Origin: Cupriavidus necator N-1 | Lineage (GTDB): Bacteria; Pseudomonadota; Gammaproteobacteria; Burkholderiales; Burkholderiaceae | Length of the DNA stretch: 64,000 nucleotides | Assembly: GCF_000219215.1 (NCBI RefSeq) | Contig: NC_015726.1 | Span: forward strand, 2,666,001-2,730,000 | Direction of reading: 5' to 3' | Shown here: one piece after another, positions 58,897 through 64,000 of the stretch | How the letters are laid out: every line of letters begins with the position of its first letter | Position numbering within the stretch: the stretch's first letter is position 1 | Position numbers and translations under genes: made by a program | Notes under the pieces: model-generated | Seen by the model: the letters and a program-made list of their open reading frames with translations, nothing else | Told to the model about the DNA's origin: nothing | Databases searched by the model: none

Positions 58897-61713
58897 TCAG
58901 TGCGCTTCTTCCCAGTTGGCGCCGCTGCCCACTTCGGCCACCAGCGGCACGCGCAGCTGCGCCACCGAGCACATCAGCTCCGGCAGCCGCACCTTGACCA
59001 GCTCCAGTTCGTGCTCCGGCACCTCCAGCACCAGTTCATCGTGCACCTGCATGATCTGTCGCGTCTGCAGCCCGTCGCGCTCCAGCCAGTCCTGCACCGC
59101 GATCATCGACAGCTTGATCAGGTCGGCAGCGGTGCCTTGCATCGGCGCGTTGATGGCGGCGCGCTCGGCGGCCTGGCGGCGCGGGCCGCTGCCGCCGTTG
59201 ATGTCGGGCAGCCACAGCCGGCGCCCGAACACGGTCTCGACATAGCCTTGCTCGCGCGCGGTCTGCCGGGTCTCTTCCATGTAGTGGGCCACGCCGGGAT
59301 AGCGCATGAAATAACGGTCGATATAGTGCTTGGCGGCCTCGCGCTCGATGCCCAGGTTGCCGGCCAGGCCGAACGCGCTCATGCCGTAGATCAGGCCGAA
59401 GTTGATCACCTTGGCGTAGCGGCGCTGCTCGCTGCTGACGGCCTCGCGCTCCACGCCGAAGATCTCGCCGGCGGTGGCGCGGTGGATGTCCTCGCCGTTG
59501 GCAAACGCGCGCAGCAGGTTCTCGTCGCCCGAGATATGGGCCATGATGCGCAGTTCGATCTGGGAATAGTCGGCCGAGACGATCACGCTGCCCGGCTCGG
59601 CGATAAAGGCTTCGCGGATGCGGCGGCCTTCCTCGGTGCGCACCGGGATGTTCTGCAGGTTGGGCTCGGTCGACGCCAGCCGGCCGGTCACCGCGGTGGC
59701 CTGGCCGTAGCTGGTGTGCACACGGCCGGTCTGCGGGTTGACCATCTTCGGCAGCTTGTCGGTATAGGTGGACTTGAGCTTGGCCAGGCCGCGGTAGTCC
59801 AGCAGCAGCTTGGGCAGCGGGTAGTCCTCGGCCAGCTTCTGCAAGACCTCTTCGTCGGTCGAGGGCGCGCCGCTGGCGGTCTTCTTCACCACCGGCAGCT
59901 TCATCTGGCTGAACAGGATCTCGCCGATCTGCTTGGGCGAGCCCAGGTTGAACGGCTGGCCCGCAGCTTCGTACGCGGACTGCTCCAGCGCCAGCATGCG
60001 CTGGCCCAGCTCGGCGCTCTGCGCGGCCAGGCGTTTGGCATCGATCAGCACGCCGTTGCGCTCGACCTTCTGCAGCACCACCGAGACCGGCATCTCGATC
60101 TCTTCATACACGCGGCGCAGGCCCGCCGCGGCTTCCACCTGCGGGAACATCTTGCGGTGCAGGCGCAGCGTCACGTCAGCGTCTTCGGCGGCGTATTCGG
60201 TGGCGCGCGCCAGGTCGATCTGGTCGAAGCCGATCTGGCTGGCGCCCTTGCCGCACACCTCTTCATAGGTGATGGTCTTCAGGCTCAGCAGGCGCTCGGC
60301 CAGGCTGTCCATGCCATGGTTGCGGTGCGAGGCCAGCACGTAGCTCTGCAGCATGGTGTCATGCGCCACGCCGCGCAGCTTCACGCCATGGTTGGCAAAG
60401 ACATGGACGTCGTACTTGAGGTTCTGGCCCAGCTTCGGGCGGCTGGCATCTTCCAGCCATGCGCGCATGCGCTCCAGCACGAACTCGCGCGACAGCTGAC
60501 CGTGGTCGGGCAGCCCGGCCACCTCCGGGCCACGGTGCGCCACCGGGATATAGCAGGCCTCGCCCGCCACGACCGACAGCGAGATGCCGACCAGCTGCGC
60601 CTGCATCGGGTCCAGCGAGGTGGTCTCGGTGTCGATCGCCACCAGCGGCGCGGCCTCGATGCGCCGCATCCAGTCTTCCAGCTGGGCTTCGGTGCTGACC
60701 GTCTGGTAGCGGATCTCGGTCGGCGCGGCCTCATCCGCTGCCGGTGCCTCGGCTTCACCGGCCGTGGCCGGCGCATCGAACAGGCCGCCTTGCGCGGGGG
60801 CGGCGGCCGCGCGGGCGCGGGCCTGGGCGCGGGCATCGGGCAGGCTTTCACCGGTCGCTTCGCGCAGCCAGGTCTTGAAGCCGTAGCGCGAGAAAAACGC
60901 CACCAGCTTGTCCTTGTCCTCGCCGATTTCGCGCAGCGCGTGGAAGTCCGCCACCGCGGCGGAGAGGTCGCAGTCGGTCTTGACCGTGACCAGCTGGCGC
61001 GCCATCGGCAGCCAGTCCAGCGTATTGCGCAGGTTCTCGCCCACCACGCCCTTGATGCCGGGAGCGGCGGCCATCACGCCGTCGAGCGAGCCATGCTCGG
61101 CGAGCCATTTGACCGCGGTCTTGGGGCCCACCTTGGGCACGCCCGGCACGTTGTCCACCGCATCACCGATCAGCGACAGGTAGTCGATGATGCGCTCGGG
61201 CGGCACGCCGAACTTGGCCACCACGCCAGGGGGATCGAGCACCTCGCCGCTCATGGTGTTGACCAGCGTGACCTGGTCGTTGACCAGCTGCGCCAGGTCC
61301 TTGTCGCCGGTGGACACCACCGTGCGCACGCCCTGCTCCGTGGCCTGGCGCGACAGCGTGCCGATCACGTCGTCGGCCTCCACGCCGTCCACCACCACGA
61401 TCGGCCAGCCCATGGCGCGCACGGCCTCATGGATCGGCTCGATCTGGCGCGCCAGGTCTTCCGGCATCGACGGGCGATGTTCCTTGTAGGCCGGATACAT
61501 GTCGTCGCGGAAGGTCTTGCCCTTTGCGTCGAACACGCAGGCGCTATACTCTGCCGGGTAGTCGTTGCGCAACTTGCGCAGCATGTTGATCATGCCGTAG
61601 ATTGCCCCTGTGGGCAGACCCTCCCCATTCCTCAGGTCCGGCAGAGCGTGATAAGCGCGATACAGATAGCTCGATCCGTCGACGAGCAAGAGTGTTTTTG
61701 GACTATCCGACAT
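58897..61713 (-). CDS. polA: DNA polymerase I
   Basis: A 938-residue repair and Okazaki-processing polymerase. 5' nuclease domain (LLVDGSSYLYRAYHALPDL), 3'-5' exonuclease with intact acids (AIDTETTSLDPMQAQ), and polymerase with VSADYSQIELRIMAHISGD and IMQVHDELVLEVP. I start at ATG 61713, set by the conserved MSDSPKTLLLVDG. A longer upstream frame is a shadow of the divergent LOG gene, whose start is 4 bases away. Confidence 0.96.
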   Translation of the reverse strand: MSDSPKTLLLVDGSSYLYRAYHALPDLRNGEGLPTGAIYGMINMLRKLRNDYPAEYSACVFDAKGKTFRDDMYPAYKEHRPSMPEDLARQIEPIHEAVRAMGWPIVVVDGVEADDVIGTLSRQATEQGVRTVVSTGDKDLAQLVNDQVTLVNTMSGEVLDPPGVVAKFGVPPERIIDYLSLIGDAVDNVPGVPKVGPKTAVKWLAEHGSLDGVMAAAPGIKGVVGENLRNTLDWLPMARQLVTVKTDCDLSAAVADFHALREIGEDKDKLVAFFSRYGFKTWLREATGESLPDARAQARARAAAAPAQGGLFDAPATAGEAEAPAADEAAPTEIRYQTVSTEAQLEDWMRRIEAAPLVAIDTETTSLDPMQAQLVGISLSVVAGEACYIPVAHRGPEVAGLPDHGQLSREFVLERMRAWLEDASRPKLGQNLKYDVHVFANHGVKLRGVAHDTMLQSYVLASHRNHGMDSLAERLLSLKTITYEEVCGKGASQIGFDQIDLARATEYAAEDADVTLRLHRKMFPQVEAAAGLRRVYEEIEMPVSVVLQKVERNGVLIDAKRLAAQSAELGQRMLALEQSAYEAAGQPFNLGSPKQIGEILFSQMKLPVVKKTASGAPSTDEEVLQKLAEDYPLPKLLLDYRGLAKLKSTYTDKLPKMVNPQTGRVHTSYGQATAVTGRLASTEPNLQNIPVRTEEGRRIREAFIAEPGSVIVSADYSQIELRIMAHISGDENLLRAFANGEDIHRATAGEIFGVEREAVSSEQRRYAKVINFGLIYGMSAFGLAGNLGIEREAAKHYIDRYFMRYPGVAHYMEETRQTAREQGYVETVFGRRLWLPDINGGSGPRRQAAERAAINAPMQGTAADLIKLSMIAVQDWLERDGLQTRQIMQVHDELVLEVPEHELELVKVRLPELMCSVAQLRVPLVAEVGSGANWEEAH

Positions 61714-61717
61714 TCCC

Positions 61718-62665
61718 ATGGACTCAAAATTGACTGGTGCCGCTGCAGGCGGTGCCTCGACCGCCCCCCTTGCTGACCCGGATGTTTCCGACATTTCCGG
61801 CGATACCGTGCAACCCCCGCCGGAGGCTGCTTCCGAGCACGCCGCGGCCATCGCCGCGGCGGCCGATGCTGCTGCCGCGGGCCATCCGCCCGAAGTTGCT
61901 GCTGAAAAGGCCGCTGCTGCGGCCGCGCGCGCCAATCCGCGCAAGATGATCCCCAGCCTGCGTGCGCTGGCCGACGAAGACCGCGCTACCGCAAAGAAGG
62001 CGCGCGCCTCGTGGCAAATGTTCACGATTATGGCAGAGTTCATCGAGGCCACCGAGTACCTCTCCGAGATCCGCCCGGCCGTGTCGATCTACGGCAGCGC
62101 GCGCCTGCGCGAGGATTCGCCGTACTACCAGCGCACCATCGAGATCGCCCGGCTGTTTTCGGACGCCGGCTTTGCCGTGATCTCGGGCGGCGGCCCGGGC
62201 ATCATGGAAGCGGCCAACAAGGGCGCGCACGCCGGCAAGTCCGCCAGCGTCGGCCTGAACATCGAACTGCCGCACGAGCAGCAGGGCAATCCGTACCAGG
62301 ACATTGCCATGCGCTTTCGCCACTTCTTCACGCGCAAGGTCACCTTCGTCAAGAATTCGGACGCCTTCATCGTGATGCCGGGCGGCTTCGGCACGCTCGA
62401 CGAACTGGCCGAGGTGCTGACGCTGGTGCAGACCGGCAAGTCGCGCTCGGTGCCGGTGGTCATGTTCGGCAGCCGCTTCTGGAAGGGCCTGCTGGACTGG
62501 TTCCGCTTCACGCTGCTGCCGATGGGCCTGATCGCCGAGCACGACCTGGACCTGATGAAGATCGTCGACGAGCCGCACGAAGTGCTGGAAGCGGTCTACG
62601 ACTACTACGAGCAGCGCGGCGGCGACAAGCCGATCCCGCCCAAGGAAGAGATGTTCTACCTGTAA
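61718..62665 (+). CDS. LOG-family (TIGR00730) nucleotide phosphoribohydrolase-like protein
   Basis: A 315-residue Rossmann protein with SGGGPGIMEAANKGAH and PGGFGTLDELAEVL, the phosphate-binding and catalytic motifs of LOG/PpnN enzymes that hydrolyse nucleoside monophosphates. The first 76 residues are an Ala/Pro-rich extension of uncertain reality; translation could also begin at ATG 61946 (MIPSLRALADED). With the longer start, it lies 4 bp from and head-to-head with polA. Confidence 0.9.
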   Translation: MDSKLTGAAAGGASTAPLADPDVSDISGDTVQPPPEAASEHAAAIAAAADAAAAGHPPEVAAEKAAAAAARANPRKMIPSLRALADEDRATAKKARASWQMFTIMAEFIEATEYLSEIRPAVSIYGSARLREDSPYYQRTIEIARLFSDAGFAVISGGGPGIMEAANKGAHAGKSASVGLNIELPHEQQGNPYQDIAMRFRHFFTRKVTFVKNSDAFIVMPGGFGTLDELAEVLTLVQTGKSRSVPVVMFGSRFWKGLLDWFRFTLLPMGLIAEHDLDLMKIVDEPHEVLEAVYDYYEQRGGDKPIPPKEEMFYL

Positions 62666-62773
62666 GGCATGGGACGCCAGGCGCGCGGCGCCAAGCCACG
62701 TACCCGGCACCCGGCGCCCGTTGCGCAGGTGCCCCCCGGGGCACGGCGGCGGCCTGCGCACGGCAGGAATTGC

Positions 62774-62779
62774 TAGAAT
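62774..62779 (+). promoter_or_regulatory. Extended -10 promoter of DUF2782 gene and thrB
   Basis: TGC then TAGAAT, about 107 bases before the ATG at 62886. Confidence 0.45.
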
Positions 62780-62885
62780 GGAACCTGTCCGTCTGCCAAG
62801 CCCGGCGCCGCCGGGTTGCAGTCCAACCGCCGCATGCCGCGGCGCTGCGCGCAAGCTGCGCCGCAGCCCCGCACAGGAGCACCTG

Positions 62886-63320
62886 ATGACCTCCCCCTCC
62901 ACCGCCCGCTCGGTCCGGCCCACGCGGTCTTCCGCCGTGGCCGGCGAGCCTGAATCGCCTGCCAGGCGGTCCGTGTCCAGCCTCGCCGCCGTGGCGGCGG
63001 CCGCGCTGGCGCTGGCTTCCGGCTGGGCCGTCGCGCAGGAAAGCAATGCGCTGACGCAGCAGGAACTGAACCAGATCAACAACCAGCCGATCGCCCCGGC
63101 GGCCAAGTCGCAACTGAACCAGCCGCGCCAGCCGAGCTTCCAGCTCAATGAACGCGATGGCACCCAGGTGCGCGAGTACCGCGACAAGGGACGGGCCACC
63201 GATATCCAGGTCAAATCGGGTTTCGGCACCAAGTACGAGATGAGCAAGCCGGAAGACAGCTCGCCCAAGATCCGCGAGCACGATGTCAACCGCGTGCCTT
63301 CGGTCAACCTGAAGTTCTGA
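62886..63320 (+). CDS. DUF2782-domain exported protein
   Basis: A 144-residue protein with an atypical, long N-terminal segment (26 polar residues before the hydrophobic VSSLAAVAAAALALASGWAVAQ signal), then a DUF2782 core (VREYRDKGRATDIQVKSGFG). Function unknown; the family sits between polA and thrB in many beta-proteobacteria. GGAG 6 bases before the ATG. Confidence 0.8.
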   Translation: MTSPSTARSVRPTRSSAVAGEPESPARRSVSSLAAVAAAALALASGWAVAQESNALTQQELNQINNQPIAPAAKSQLNQPRQPSFQLNERDGTQVREYRDKGRATDIQVKSGFGTKYEMSKPEDSSPKIREHDVNRVPSVNLKF

Positions 63321-63451
63321 CCTCGCTTGCCCACGGCCTGGCGTAAGCCCCAGGCCGCGCCGGCCCTCCGGCAGTGTCATGCCGCGGCGGCGGCCCGGAC
63401 TTTGTCCGAAACTGGTGCCCGCCGCTTTCCGATTCGCTTCACACAACGAGT

Positions 63452-64000
63452 ATGGCCGTATTCACCACGGTCTCGCAGGACGAGATCGCCCACTGGCTGC
63501 TGGATTTCAACCTTGGCGAAGTGCGCGAGCTGCGCGGCATCGCCTCGGGCATCGAGAACAGCAATTTCTTCCTCACCATGGAGCACGATGGCCAGACGCG
63601 CCAGTACGTGCTGACCATTTTCGAGCGGCTCACGTTCGCGCAGCTGCCCTACTACCTGCACCTGATGGCGCACCTGGCCGAGCGCGGCATCCGCGTGCCC
63701 GCGCCGATCCCGGCGCGCGACGGCGAGATCCTGCGCCCGCTCAAGGGCAAGCCTGCCACCATCGTCACGCGCCTGCCCGGGGCGTCGCAGCTGGCGCCCG
63801 ACGCGCAGCACTGCGCTGAAGTGGGCGACATGCTGGCACGCATGCACCTGGCCGGCCAGGACTATGCGCGCCAGCAGCCCAACCTGCGCAGCCTGCCCTG
63901 GTGGCAACAGACCGAGCCTGAGATCCTGCCCTTCCTGGATGCCGGCCAGCGCGGGCTGCTGCAGCAGGAGATCGCCCACCAGGCTGCCTTCTTCGCCAGC
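63452..64000 (+). CDS. thrB: Homoserine kinase, ThrB type II (5' part; runs off window)
   Basis: The first 183 codons of an APH-fold homoserine kinase, which phosphorylates homoserine in threonine synthesis. [42 protein letters not shown] and [12 protein letters not shown] are typical of this beta-proteobacterial type. The rest lies beyond the right edge. Confidence 0.92.
   Translation, partial: MAVFTTVSQDEIAHWLLDFNLGEVRELRGIASGIENSNFFLTMEHDGQTRQYVLTIFERLTFAQLPYYLHLMAHLAERGIRVPAPIPARDGEILRPLKGKPATIVTRLPGASQLAPDAQHCAEVGDMLARMHLAGQDYARQQPNLRSLPWWQQTEPEILPFLDAGQRGLLQQEIAHQAAFFAS

Noticed and set aside
58900..61776. A 958-codon open frame on the plus strand through polA
   Set aside because: It is antisense to an unmistakable polA; high GC keeps stop codons rare on the opposite strand, and the protein is low-complexity with no known domain.

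Overview
The window is high-GC (mostly G/C third positions) and its gene order fits a Burkholderiales beta-proteobacterium, most likely Cupriavidus or close Ralstonia kin. The supporting blocks are rpsU-yqeY-dnaG-rpoD-tRNA, xseB-ispA-dxs, thyA-folA, pmbA/darP/mog, and polA/LOG/DUF2782/thrB. Most of the window is core genome, densely packed, with many ATGA stop/start overlaps and bidirectional hairpin terminators. No insertion sequence, prophage or CRISPR array was seen. Family assignments were made by eye from translated sequence; no database search was run.

Positions 1-14170 are the accessory and most interesting part. A minus-strand operon, with a good sigma70 promoter at 6898-6925, encodes a membrane protein with two FHA domains, an HlyD-type periplasmic adaptor, a cytosolic PpiC-type prolyl isomerase, and an ABC exporter that carries two cyclic-nucleotide-binding-like domains and a C39 (double-glycine) peptidase domain. 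The exporter runs off the left edge. Upstream lie a TolC/NodT-type outer-membrane lipoprotein, two tandem exported DUF4399 proteins, an exported SUMF1-fold protein, a membrane Ser/Thr kinase with a periplasmic sensor-like half, and an 80-residue protein starting with a textbook double-glycine leader. Together they look like a type I peptide export system placed under Ser/Thr-kinase and FHA phospho-control. This is my best candidate for an undescribed system.

Positions 14171-34900 hold a DEAD-box helicase with a Gly/Arg-rich tail and a long leader, an ergothioneine-type egtD-egtB pair, a TerC-family protein behind a yybP-ykoY (Mn2+) riboswitch, thyA-folA, pmbA, darP-mog, an AEC transporter, orn, an M48 protease with rsgA, a DUF2007 protein, an orphan CobD/CbiB-like protein, a pirin with a divergent LysR regulator, gluQ, and a second DEAD-box helicase.

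Positions 34900-39350 are a decayed patch. It contains a CoA-transferase followed by a remnant of a tripartite-tricarboxylate (Bug) binding protein with an in-frame stop, two very small ORFs, a DUF1428 protein, and a scar where the tail of a LysR-like regulator abuts the tail of a phospholipase C gene.

Positions 39360-64000 are core genes: a CAU tRNA, rpoD, dnaG, yqeY, rpsU, a BaiN-type flavoprotein, tsaD, folE2, dxs-ispA-xseB, a Rieske oxygenase, an EamA transporter, a sulfurtransferase, a ZIP metal transporter with a clear promoter and palindrome, a Tat-exported dienelactone hydrolase-like protein, a type II NADH dehydrogenase, polA head-to-head with a LOG protein, a DUF2782 protein, and the start of thrB at the right edge.
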